Positions 24,575 through 33,286 of a DNA stretch of 64,000 bases are shown in pieces. Numbering within the stretch: position 1 is the first letter of the stretch; each line of letters opens with the position of its first letter. The position numbers were made by a program, and so were the translations under genes. The notes under the pieces are model-generated. The model was given only the letters and a program-made list of their open reading frames with translations. It ran no database searches and had not been told where the DNA came from. Origin of the DNA: Desulfurococcales archaeon. GTDB taxonomy: Archaea; Thermoproteota; Thermoprotei_A; Sulfolobales; NBVN01. The DNA is taken from contig JAGDWD010000001.1 in assembly GCA_023255955.1 (NCBI GenBank), positions 37,171 to 101,170 of the forward strand, read 5' to 3'.

Positions 24575-26440
24575 ATGAGTAGTTTAAGTCTCTCTGATAA
24601 AGTTTTGATTTTAGAAGGGAGTTATGAAAACTTTAAGACATCGCTATGTAAAGCACTTGAAACGGACAGATTTCTATGGGGTTTTAAGCATAAGAAAGAT
24701 TACAATAAGGTTTTAAAAAGAGAAAATAGAGATTCACCAGTGGTCTTCTACATCCCTGAGAAAGAGGGTTCTGTTATCGGGAGGTGTTTTGTTAAGATGA
24801 TTGCAAAAGTAGGTGAAGAAGTAAAAGATAAAGAACTTAGAGAGCTCTTTTGGCCAGACGAAATTAGAGCCAATAAAATAATATATCCATATAGATTTTA
24901 CTTAGTGCCAGTGAAGACCTCAGAAAAACTACCCGATATTTGTACCGGAGCTGAGCCACCAGAAGAGATTTTTATTAAATTAGATGATATAGAAAAGTAT
25001 ATCGAAGAAAAATGTGGAAGCAAGAAGCAAATTCCAGTAGGGTGGTCTGCTAATACCCTGCAAGGATGTGAAGCCCGTAAACTCCTTGAATACTTAGAGC
25101 AGAACTTCACACTGGCTGATTTCAAATACACACTTAAGAATCTCCTTGGGAGAATAAGGCCTTTCAGAAATAAATCCGGGGAATTGAAGTTTAGAGGAGA
25201 CGAGGTATCTATTATTTTACTTAGTTTGTTTAGTGGTAAGAACGTCTTGTTGGTTGGTCCTCCTGGTTCTGGTAAAACTAGTTTATTGAGGGAGTTGCTC
25301 GACGGGCTTGGAGTAAGTTATAGATTGGTAACCGGTAATCCTGAGTGGACTCCTTTTGACACTATTGGTGGTATGTTAGTTGGAGGGGGTGTGAGGAAGG
25401 GGTTTATATTTAGTACAATAGAGGAAAGCGTGAGAGTGTTTAGGGAGGACGGAAGATTACATTGGCTTATTCTCGATGAGATTAACCGTGCCAATGTGGA
25501 CTTAGCGTTCGGTAAGTTCTTCACTCTGCTAGATCCTGTATATAGGGAGAAGGAGAAACTGGAAATACCGGGTGTTGAAGGTGGAGAGAGTAGTACGGTA
25601 GTCCCCTTCTCATTTAGAGTATTGGCTACTATGAACAGCTATGACAGAGCAATGCTATTTAAACTAGGATACGCGCTGACAAGGAGGTTTGCTATTATAA
25701 GCCACATCTACCTTGAAGACCTATCCACGTACTGTAATAACTACGTTAAGAAAGCTTCGGAGGAAAACACTTTAAGAGAGTTAGTCAAGTACTCTGAGAC
25801 GATTAAAGACCTTCTCCACGTAGACTTCGAGAAGATAAGAGAAGAACTAGTTAAGTGTAGAGAAGTTAAGCACGGGGAATATACTCGACACGATTGTATA
25901 ACACCGGTAGACTTCGCAGAGAAAATAAAGGGGTATGGTGATAAATGGGTTGAAGAAGTATTTTCTCTCAAAGTCTCGGAGACAGAGATTAAACTCGATA
26001 GAATTCTACTCGAACTTGTAGAGGAACTAAATAGCGAGCTAGCTAATTACGAAGACTGCGAGATATGCCCGGTTCAAATAACACCTGGCGTTGTAGCAGA
26101 TGCTTTGAAATACATAGCCGTAGGTATCTACGCGTATAAACAGGGATATGGCAAACTAGAATGCCTAGCCAGTACGTCAAACGATAAACAGACACTCGCG
26201 TACGCACTCCTACTACTAGACACAGCTTTCTCCACTTACATCCTGCCACAACTGGATATATTGGCAGACTATGCCCATAGAGAGAAACTCTATCGAGGGA
26301 GGCCAGGAGCAGCTGGACAGTCTGAAGGGAATAGCATTGAAGATATACTGAGAAGCATCAACGAGAAGTTGAAGAAGGCGGGGTTGATATACTCAGCTAA
26401 ACTAGTTGAAAAGCTAGTGAAGGGGTACCATGTCTTCTAA
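24575..26440 (+). CDS. mcrB: McrB-like GTPase with N-terminal EVE domain
   Basis: The motor subunit of a type IV modification-dependent restriction system, 621 residues. The first 120 residues look like an EVE/YTH-like reader of modified bases: DRFLWGFK, SPVVFYIPEKEGSVIG, and IYPYRFYLVPVKT. The AAA+ domain has GPPGSGKTS at 228-236, LDEINRAN at 300-307 and the McrB signature MNSYDRA at 353-359, the GTP-specificity loop (MNxxDR). YTH-like readers are known on thermococcal McrB. The stop overlaps the mcrC start by 11 bases. The N-terminal 200 codons are clearly AT-richer than the rest, suggesting a reader domain swap. An intact motor is predicted. Confidence 0.85.
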   Translation: MSSLSLSDKVLILEGSYENFKTSLCKALETDRFLWGFKHKKDYNKVLKRENRDSPVVFYIPEKEGSVIGRCFVKMIAKVGEEVKDKELRELFWPDEIRANKIIYPYRFYLVPVKTSEKLPDICTGAEPPEEIFIKLDDIEKYIEEKCGSKKQIPVGWSANTLQGCEARKLLEYLEQNFTLADFKYTLKNLLGRIRPFRNKSGELKFRGDEVSIILLSLFSGKNVLLVGPPGSGKTSLLRELLDGLGVSYRLVTGNPEWTPFDTIGGMLVGGGVRKGFIFSTIEESVRVFREDGRLHWLILDEINRANVDLAFGKFFTLLDPVYREKEKLEIPGVEGGESSTVVPFSFRVLATMNSYDRAMLFKLGYALTRRFAIISHIYLEDLSTYCNNYVKKASEENTLRELVKYSETIKDLLHVDFEKIREELVKCREVKHGEYTRHDCITPVDFAEKIKGYGDKWVEEVFSLKVSETEIKLDRILLELVEELNSELANYEDCEICPVQITPGVVADALKYIAVGIYAYKQGYGKLECLASTSNDKQTLAYALLLLDTAFSTYILPQLDILADYAHREKLYRGRPGAAGQSEGNSIEDILRSINEKLKKAGLIYSAKLVEKLVKGYHVF

Positions 26441-28000
26441 CCAGGTTTCTTCTTCGAAGAGGCCGTGCCCAGACAAGAAACTAGCTCACTTTTCAGGCCG
26501 GGATAGGACGCTACATATATGCCTAGTTGAAGACAGAACAGAAAGAAGGGAGAAACTAGAGGAAGATGTCCGTGAGGCGCTAGGGGGAGAGGAGATCTCG
26601 GTTTAAAACCGGAGGACGTTGTAGAGGAAGTACGTCGCTTTCTAGATGGACTTAAAGAAGCCGTAAACAGATCAATTGAAACCCTGTTTAGTGGTGAGTT
26701 AAGAGATATCTCACTACCGAAGGTAGCAGGAGATGAGGTTAACCCAGGTGAGTTTGTCGGGGACTTCCTGATTTACAGTGGTTGCGGGTCTAGGGTAGTA
26801 CTACATGTAGAGCCTAAAACAGGGTGGGGTGGGTATAGCAAGATGCTTAGAGATACTACGCAGTTCCTCGACGTACTAGTATCGCAGACAGGTGTTCTCG
26901 AATCCCTACTTGGAAACCTCTACTATCCGCTGTTATCGTCCCCAGTATCCTACAGCATACTACTACTCCGCCTCACAGGTCTAATACTGACTTCAAGCCC
27001 ACCCAGGAGAACCACCACCGTAAGAGTAATTTCTGAGGACGTAGTTGGGCGGCCTACTATACCCGACACATTGAAGTACATGTTACAGGGTTACCCACTC
27101 GGAATGTTCGAGAGGGTTAGAGTTGAACCCCACGACTACCCATTCATGCTCCTAGCAAGGTTTCACTACGATCTCTTCTCTAGACTACCTGATTTACCGG
27201 TGGGTAACCTCCACGAAGCAACATTAGGGATTACCCACCTGCGGAAACTACACATACTTTACCTCACTACCCCACCATTAAGTAGCTACCTCGATGCTCT
27301 ACTAAAAGAGGAGGTCAGCGTTCAAGAGCTCCTGGAGGAAACTAGGAAGGTAGCTAGGGTAAACCCCTACTTCAGTGATTTAGCTGATCTCTACGAGATG
27401 TATATTAACGATATTGGCTTGATCCAAGAATACGTTGAGAAGGGGGTAGTAGCCCCACTTGCTTCTAGTAAAATCTACGAGCTCTGGGTTCTAACGAGGA
27501 TAATCGACTTCCTGGTTGAGAGGTACAGAGCATCAATTGGTATCAGGAAGTACCGAGACCTCTACATCGAGTTCGATATTAGGTTCGGTTCAGGGAGGCT
27601 TTCACTGGCATACAATGAGCCGCAGCAGTGGGCCCTCCTAGAGGAGCTAACCGGGAAGGAAGCTCATCTAAGACCAGACTACATAGTAGAGGGAGGTTAC
27701 GGGACAATAGTCTATGACGCTAAATACAAGGAAAGAATCTACCCAGAAGACTTGAAAACAATGTTAGCCTATATAGCGGAGTACGCCAGACCCCTAACAG
27801 TAAACCACGAGAAGATACTACTTGGAGTATTCTACAAACTAGCTGAAAACCCCGAAACAGATAAACCACGCACTGCGGTTACAAACAGCGAGATACCCGC
27901 TAAAGTAGAGGTCCGCGCCTACCCGCTAGACCCTAGAATGAGTAACGACAAGATTAAAGATAGTATAGAGCGATCACTTAAACCACTCCTAACACCGTAA
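26430..28000 (+). pseudogene. mcrC: McrC-like nuclease, frameshifted near the N-terminus
   Basis: The nuclease partner of McrB. From ATG 26430 a frame runs 58 codons to TAA 26604-26606; a second frame, coding from about 26588, runs without a start codon into the ORF of 385 residues whose first ATG is 26843. Adding one G to the five-G run at 26583-26587 joins them into about 523 residues. The PD-(D/E)xK active site is in the second part: RPDYIVEG with D279, then YDAKYK with D292 and K294 (numbered from 26843). HVEPKTGWG just before ATG 26843 belongs to the usual McrC N-terminal part, so starting at 26843 would lose it. Frameshift, phase variation or sequencing error are all possible. Confidence 0.75.
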
Positions 28001-28026
28001 ACCCTCTCTAAGTATCTAAGTTATCT

Positions 28027-28281
28027 TTGTCAGGATTTCCAATGCTATTACCTACCAACACCCAGATCATCCCGTACATAGAGATCTTCAAGCCCGATTT
28101 CATGGTCTTAGCCTCACTGAAGAAGGTACCGGAGAGTGCGAAGAGGGAGCTAGCTAACTCGTTGGGAGGGGTTTACGGGAGTCACACAGAGACCTCATCC
28201 ATAACGATACCTAGGGAACCTGTTGGGAGCGTAATCAGTAAGATTCTCAGTACTGTGTTGGGGATAGAGAGCACGTCGTAG
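28027..28281 (+). CDS. Small hypothetical protein downstream of mcrC, 84 aa
   Basis: TTG start 26 bases after mcrC. The translation (YIEIFKPDFMVLASLKKVPE, LANSLGGVYGSH) looks protein-like, but I recognise no family. It may be a remnant, since the following 640 bases contain decayed coding-like sequence. Confidence 0.4.
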   Translation: MSGFPMLLPTNTQIIPYIEIFKPDFMVLASLKKVPESAKRELANSLGGVYGSHTETSSITIPREPVGSVISKILSTVLGIESTS

Positions 28282-28922
28282 ATAACTAGGGGAATGCTTT
28301 GAGGCACCTGTGCTCAGCGTTACAGGTATCAAAGAACCGCCTCAGGTGACTCTACACTCCCCAGGAGCGGGAGGGAAAGGCCTAAAGCAGAGAGGACTCA
28401 GAGTAGTTAAGGTAGGATGCTGCGGATCCTGAGCTCTTCGGGGAGCAGGCTGAGGAAGCTAGTTAGGTCTACAGCGGTAGCTTTGCGGCAATCGTGGGTG
28501 TTGAGGACTCCGAGGGGAGACAATGATCCTATTTCTACTAGGGCTTAACCATCTGGAGAGCCCGAAGGTCGTTAAGGAGCTAGCTGGTGAGATATCCGAT
28601 ATCGAGGAGGGGCTTTAACGCCTCGACCCCTTCTTTGAGCTCCTCGAGGTTTCCGCTGGAGGTTATTTAGCTGGGGCAGGTTCACAGATAGGGCCTGACC
28701 GAGGCAACTAGGGGGGAGCTTAGGGGAGAGCTAGTGCAGAGCTCCTGAGACTCTATATGATATTGATATCAGTAGGTGGGGACCTCAGGTAAGCTTGGGC
28801 TGGCTCGGTAGATAGTGTCTTCTTCCGAGGTACTTGCGGCGGAGTCGGGTTCCTAGTTGGAGGAATGTGTTGTTTGCTCGTAATGTCTCCAACGTTTAAA
28901 AGGTGGGGGTAGGGTTCTCTAA
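28282..28922. other. Intergenic region with decayed coding sequence
   Basis: No intact gene. A 31-codon frame from ATG 28523 (encoding LNHLESPKVVKELAGEISD) ends at TAA and resembles the end of a real protein; frames around it are broken. The last 60 bases hold the promoter of the next gene. Confidence 0.35.
28893..28903 (+). promoter_or_regulatory. TATA box of the large helicase gene
   Basis: CGTTTAAAAGG is centred 25 bases before GTG 28923, which would make GTG 28923 the first codon of a leaderless mRNA. Confidence 0.5.
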
Positions 28923-31900
28923 GTGGTACTGTTAATGCGCAGTAACTTCGAGGAGTTCGAGCTTGAACGCTGCCCGGTTTCATCAGGTGAGGTACTGGAT
29001 AACTTGGGTTATGATTACCTGTACGTGGAGGAGGAGCGTAGTAGCCCGGACTCCTCTGAGGTTACTTTCCGCGACTTAGTGCCGAAGCTTGGGGAAGGGC
29101 CTGAGAGAGCTCGTAGACTAGCTTCTGAGAGGCTTTACAGTCACCAGTTGATGGCTTTGAATGCCCTCAGTGAGGGTAGGAACGTCATCCTAATATCTGG
29201 TACCGGGTCCGGTAAGACGGAGGCTTGGGCTATCCACGCAATTAGGAATAGGCTTAAGGTACTCGTTATCTACCCGACTCTAGCTCTCTCCCGTGACCAG
29301 ATAGATAGGCTTAGAAGTTACTACACTGCTGTAGGGCTCCCGGAGGGTGTTGTGGAGGTAGATAGGCCTAAGGTTAAGGTGAGTGGTTACGAGACGGTTA
29401 GGAAGGAGTTGTCGAGAGCCTATGTCGTGGTCACCAACCCGGCATTCCTCATGGCGGACCTTAAGAGGGTTGTAGCTCGCGGGAAGTCCGTGCTGGTGGA
29501 GTTCCTTAGGGAGGTTGATCTGATCGTTATCGATGAGCTGGACTTCTACGGCTCCAGGAGGGCTAACCTGCTCCTAGCTATGGTGGAGCTCCTGGAAAGG
29601 TATGTCTGCCGTAAGAAGCCTCAGGTAGTGGTCCTAGCTGCGACCCTCGGGAACCCGGACGAGCTGGCTAGGTACCTTACTGAGATCAACGGGAGGAAGT
29701 CTGAGAAGGTGGAGGGGAAGGCCTTCAGGATCCCCAACAGGATCTACGCGATACTAGGTAAGAACCTGAGGAAGGTCTGGGAGCAGTTAAGGAGGATGAG
29801 AAACGAGGTGGAGTCTAAGGTACCGGAAGTACTTCATGTCCTTGAGGACTTCGAGAAGTTTAGGCTAGCAGCCCTCGACGTGATTGAGGCCCTAGAGGGT
29901 GCCGGCATTGAAGTACCTCGCTTAGAGCTCGACGTTGTCGATCTACTGGTGGAGTACGTTAAGAGAGAGGAGGGCTACGTAACAGTAGTCTTCACACCGA
30001 GCATAAGGAGTGCTGAAGTCCTAGCTAGGAGGCTTAGGGAGAGATTGAAGGAGGAGGTGGGTGAGGGGTTCGATGAGCTGGTAGCTGTCCACCACCACCT
30101 AGTGGATCTGGATAGGAGGCGGGACATTGAGGAGAGGGCTAGGAGGGGGGAGGTCAGGGTAGTGTTCACTGTGAGGACCCTACTCCAGGGCATAGACATA
30201 GGGACGATAGTTCGGGTGGTTCACTACGGGCTCCCCGAGGATGTCAGGGAGTTTAAGCAGAGGGAGGGTAGGAAGGGTAGGAGGTTTCAGGTACCTTTCT
30301 CAGAGACTATCATCGTACCGGTTAAGCCTATGGATAGGGTACTACTGGAGCTGGGTTCTGAGGGCCTTAAGGAGTACGCGTCTCTACCTCTCGAGAAGGT
30401 CTTCATAAACCCCTCGAACAAGTATGTCGTCCTATTCAAGGCCCTACTTAAGCTCAGAGCGGGGTTCGGTAGTCAGCTAACCGCGGAGGAGGTTGGGTTA
30501 CTTAAGGATTTGGGGCTGGTCATCACCCGTAGGAGGCTTGGTGAGGTTCTGGAGTTAAGCGATAGAGGTAGGAATGTGTGGAGATACTTAAACTTCTACG
30601 AGTTTGGACCACCCTACGGTGTCCCTAGGAAGATCGTCGGCCCGGGCGATAGGGAGATACCTCTTGAGGAGGTATCGCTGAGGGACTTCATCGAGAAGTA
30701 CCAGCCCGGATGCTTCGACTACTCTAATGATGCTGTGGTGGTGAAGGTCGATAAGAAATCCGTTCTCGAGGAGATCCTACGTGAGGGGAACCTGTTTAGA
30801 GTTATCGAGAGCTGGGACTTTCTGGAGGATGCCTTCGAGAGATACCAACACGAGAAGATCTCATGGCGTGAGCGCCCGAACCTTCTAGAAGACCTCAGAT
30901 CCGGTAGGTTAACGTCTGAGGTGTCCTGCTACTTTAGGGTACCTAGGAGGGGGTTCGGCCTCCTAGTTGAGAGGCCTGAGAGTGTTATCTGGGTGGTGGA
31001 GTCTAGGAGGCGTAAGCTTGTTAGGTATGGTGGTGAGGTGAGGGCTGTCCGCATGGTGAGGACTATTCAGCTGAGGTCTAGGGTTTACGGTAGGTACAGG
31101 GACTTTACCTACGGCTACACCTACGAGCTGGATCCAGATGATGATGTGGTTAAGCTCAGGGCTGGTCTAGCTCTACTTAAAGTAGCTCTAAGGTTATCAG
31201 ACCTTAGGGTACCCCTCCACGAGATTGAATACGTAGTCTACGAGGTCCCCGGGAAGTTCTTAACTCTCTGGGAGAGTGATTGCTGCGGGATCCTGGAGTT
31301 CCTGAAGCAGAACCTGGACTACGTCAGAGGAGTTGTCGGTGGCTTCAACCCGTCTAGGATTGCCGAGCTCCTGCTGTGGGCTGTTGATGAGGAGGTTGCT
31401 GGGTGGCTTGTGGAGGGTAGGGTAACCTGGAGTGAGGCTAGGGAGTACGCTCTTAGGGTCCTCGACTATGTGGGGGAGGTTCTCAGGCTTAAGCTGGAGG
31501 GGGTTGGAGTGGTCAGGATCCCGAAGCCCTCCAAGGACCTTAAGCTCATGTCCCTAGATGTAACGGTAGTGAGTATCGACGACAGGGAGTTCTGGGCTAT
31601 CACAGCATTTGACGGGGAGGACTACCACCAGAAAGTAGTTAGAGGTAGGGATGAGGCAGTCCACACACTCCTAGGGGTGCTTATGAAGGCTCTCGACGAG
31701 GAGGTTAGAGTCCTCACCTACGGGCAGGTAGGGCTGTTAGAGGAGCTAGCGAGGAGCTCTAGAGCCCTCAGAGTGATACTGAAGAGCCTGAGGGGGTCTG
31801 AAGCTATCGTAGACGTACACAGGGAGGTTAAGGAGTTACTGGGTGTCGACCTAGCCCCTATAGAGGAGCTGGAGAGGTATCTAAAGCTCTCCGTACACGG

Positions 31901-32084
31901 AGCACAAATAGGCGAAAGATCAGTGAATCTACAGGAGCTAATAGACTCCGTACATAGAGCACGAACAGATAAGAGATATAGAGATACCCTGGAAGCAGAG
32001 CTTAGGGAGTACGGAAAATCAAACGCGAGAAGCACGTACTTAATACACCTAGCTCTAACCTCGATAGCTAGCCCGTATCGCTAA
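28923..32084 (+). CDS. Large SF2 helicase with YprB-like exonuclease-fold tail (MrfA/MrfB-like fusion)
   Basis: 1053 residues. The helicase core has LYSHQLMALNAL (Q-like motif), SGTGSGKTEAW near 91-101, VIDELDFYG (DELD at about 202-205), LAATLGNP (motif III), and GIDIGTIVRVVHYGLPED...QREGRKGRR (motifs V and VI). The middle carries a YVVYE..GKFLTLWESDCC segment that recalls the C-terminal DUF1998/MZB part of YprA-type helicases. From about 870 on, SLDVTVVSIDD, LTYGQVGLLEEL, IVDVHREVKELL and LKLSVHGAQI follow the layout of YprB RNase H-like 3'-5' exonucleases, but D879 lacks the usual second acidic residue (DVT instead of DxE). This suggests a fused, perhaps nuclease-dead MrfA-MrfB-like repair or defence helicase. 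GTG 28923 or ATG 28935. Confidence 0.65.
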   Translation: MVLLMRSNFEEFELERCPVSSGEVLDNLGYDYLYVEEERSSPDSSEVTFRDLVPKLGEGPERARRLASERLYSHQLMALNALSEGRNVILISGTGSGKTEAWAIHAIRNRLKVLVIYPTLALSRDQIDRLRSYYTAVGLPEGVVEVDRPKVKVSGYETVRKELSRAYVVVTNPAFLMADLKRVVARGKSVLVEFLREVDLIVIDELDFYGSRRANLLLAMVELLERYVCRKKPQVVVLAATLGNPDELARYLTEINGRKSEKVEGKAFRIPNRIYAILGKNLRKVWEQLRRMRNEVESKVPEVLHVLEDFEKFRLAALDVIEALEGAGIEVPRLELDVVDLLVEYVKREEGYVTVVFTPSIRSAEVLARRLRERLKEEVGEGFDELVAVHHHLVDLDRRRDIEERARRGEVRVVFTVRTLLQGIDIGTIVRVVHYGLPEDVREFKQREGRKGRRFQVPFSETIIVPVKPMDRVLLELGSEGLKEYASLPLEKVFINPSNKYVVLFKALLKLRAGFGSQLTAEEVGLLKDLGLVITRRRLGEVLELSDRGRNVWRYLNFYEFGPPYGVPRKIVGPGDREIPLEEVSLRDFIEKYQPGCFDYSNDAVVVKVDKKSVLEEILREGNLFRVIESWDFLEDAFERYQHEKISWRERPNLLEDLRSGRLTSEVSCYFRVPRRGFGLLVERPESVIWVVESRRRKLVRYGGEVRAVRMVRTIQLRSRVYGRYRDFTYGYTYELDPDDDVVKLRAGLALLKVALRLSDLRVPLHEIEYVVYEVPGKFLTLWESDCCGILEFLKQNLDYVRGVVGGFNPSRIAELLLWAVDEEVAGWLVEGRVTWSEAREYALRVLDYVGEVLRLKLEGVGVVRIPKPSKDLKLMSLDVTVVSIDDREFWAITAFDGEDYHQKVVRGRDEAVHTLLGVLMKALDEEVRVLTYGQVGLLEELARSSRALRVILKSLRGSEAIVDVHREVKELLGVDLAPIEELERYLKLSVHGAQIGERSVNLQELIDSVHRARTDKRYRDTLEAELREYGKSNARSTYLIHLALTSIASPYR

Positions 32085-32203
32085 ACCACCTAAATCTTGA
32101 GTTCCAGCCCAAGCCAAGTAACAGTACTAGTCCAACTCCAACCCAAATCGAGACAAATAAAAAATCTCAAGACTGAAAAGTGCTTCCACCTCAGTAGAAC
32201 TAT

Positions 32204-32227
32204 CTTTCAATTCTATCTTTCAAATTC
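32204..32227 (-). repeat. Solitary CRISPR-type repeat left of vapBC
   Basis: Matches the array repeat at 22 of 24 positions (changes at positions 18 and 20 of the plus-strand form), 25 kb from the array. The minus-strand form keeps the GAATTGAAAG handle end, so any crRNA-like product would extend leftward, away from vapBC. No second copy occurs at spacer distance. Confidence 0.8.
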
Positions 32228-32324
32228 GAAAACCGTAGCTTCTAGAAGATAGAACTGGAGAACGTAAAGATGTGGTATGCTCCTCTTTGATATGATCGCG
32301 TCTGCGGTTTTTGTAGACATGGAT

Positions 32325-32354
32325 GCTTATAAGTTGGTAAACAGATCTGTTTAC
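32325..32354 (+). promoter_or_regulatory. vapBC promoter with 18-bp palindromic operator
   Basis: TATA element GCTTATAAG at 32325-32333 is followed at once by the perfect palindrome GTAAACAGATCTGTTTAC (32337-32354), which would cover the transcription start. Autorepression by VapB or the VapBC complex is the likely role. Confidence 0.7.
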
Positions 32355-32374
32355 GGTGTGGGACCACGAGCTCT

Positions 32375-32590
32375 GTGATCAGTGTTAGGGTTCGTGAGGA
32401 GGTTAAGAGGATTTTGGAGGAGAGTGGTATTGATGTTGGTGAGGAGGTGAGGAGGTTTTTGGAGGATCTTGCGTGGAGGGTTAAGATAAGGAGGTTCGTT
32501 GAGAGGTGGGATGAACTTCTCAAGGATGTTAAGCCCGGTGAGGAGGGGTTCTCAGTGTCGTCCGTGAAGGAGGATCGTGAGGGTCATTGA
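32375..32590 (+). CDS. vapB: VapB-like antitoxin
   Basis: A 71-residue protein starting with MISVRVREEVKRILEESGID, an N-terminal strand plus helix as in archaeal VapB/CopG-type antitoxins, then a charged helical C-terminal part that would wrap the toxin (IRRFVERWDELLKDVKP). GTG 32375. It overlaps the toxin gene by 14 bases, the normal TA arrangement, and is preceded by a perfect palindromic operator. Confidence 0.8.
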   Translation: MISVRVREEVKRILEESGIDVGEEVRRFLEDLAWRVKIRRFVERWDELLKDVKPGEEGFSVSSVKEDREGH

Positions 32591-32970
32591 CTCCTCAACG
32601 CTAATCAAGTACCTATCACGTGAGGTTGGCTGGAAGAGAGCCAGGGAAATAATTCTTGGAGGCGTGTTAACGCTTGACCTAGCCATTAAGGGGGTAGCGA
32701 GTGCTCTGTGGAAGAAGGTTTTAAGGGGTGAGATGAGCTTCGAGCCAACCCTAAAGATCGTTAGGGATTTAGTGGAGGGTAAGCAGTTTCCGCTAGAGTC
32801 CCAGGAAGAGTACCTCGCAGAAGCTTTCGAAATATCCGTGAAGAGCGGGGTAACGATTTACGATGCTCTCTTCATAGCACTAGCTAAGAGGAGATTTAGA
32901 GCTCGTAACAAGTGATGAAAAACAGGTGAATACCCAAGGGAAACTTAATGTGAAAGTAACGGTAGTGTAG
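32577..32970 (+). pseudogene. vapC: VapC-like PIN toxin with C-terminal frameshift
   Basis: A PIN-domain RNase toxin. RVIDSSTLIKYLSRE gives the first catalytic Asp, LTLDLAIKGVASALWKK the second region, and GVTIYDALFIALAKRR the third acidic site. The frame then reads RFRARNK and stops at 32915. One base to the side, the expected end appears (DLELVTSDEKQVN.., then KLNVKVTVV) and stops at TAG 32968-32970. One extra base at about 32889-32892 explains this. The shift removes the conserved TSDE strand carrying the last acidic residue, so this toxin is probably dead or switched off. Confidence 0.78.
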
Positions 32971-33034
32971 TCAAGGACTTAGCGGAGGCCCAGTCCCACT
33001 ACCGGAGTTTAGTGATTTCCATTAGTGTGAGACG

Positions 33035-33058
33035 GGATCTAAGAGATAGAATTGAAAG
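33035..33058 (+). repeat. Solitary CRISPR-type repeat right of vapBC
   Basis: Matches the array repeat at 22 of 24 positions, in the orientation opposite to the copy at 32204. Its handle end (GAATTGAAAG) points right, away from vapBC. It is followed by unique sequence with no second repeat at spacer distance. Confidence 0.8.
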
Positions 33059-33254
33059 AATTTAATGCTTTCCCAGTCCACATCGGTGTGTAGAGTGAGA
33101 GAAGCTGAATAGATACCTCACTATTCAACCCACCGGGATATCTAGTTCCAAGAAGTGTCGTAGTGAAGGTCTAGTATGTGTGATCTGAGCTTACTGCTAC
33201 CTGACTCTCTCGTGGGGGTGTTGGTGTAGTTGGGTATAAGCTTATAAGATTGTA

Positions 33255-33286
33255 GATATATCTGGTAATGTATCAGGTGATATATC
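33255..33286 (+). promoter_or_regulatory. Operator-like pair of GATATATC boxes before padR
   Basis: Two identical 8-base palindromes GATATATC at 33255-33262 and 33279-33286, centre to centre 24 bases, the second touching the GTG start of padR. A TATA element GGTATAAGCTTATAAG precedes them (33233-33248). Autoregulation by the PadR protein is likely. Confidence 0.55.
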
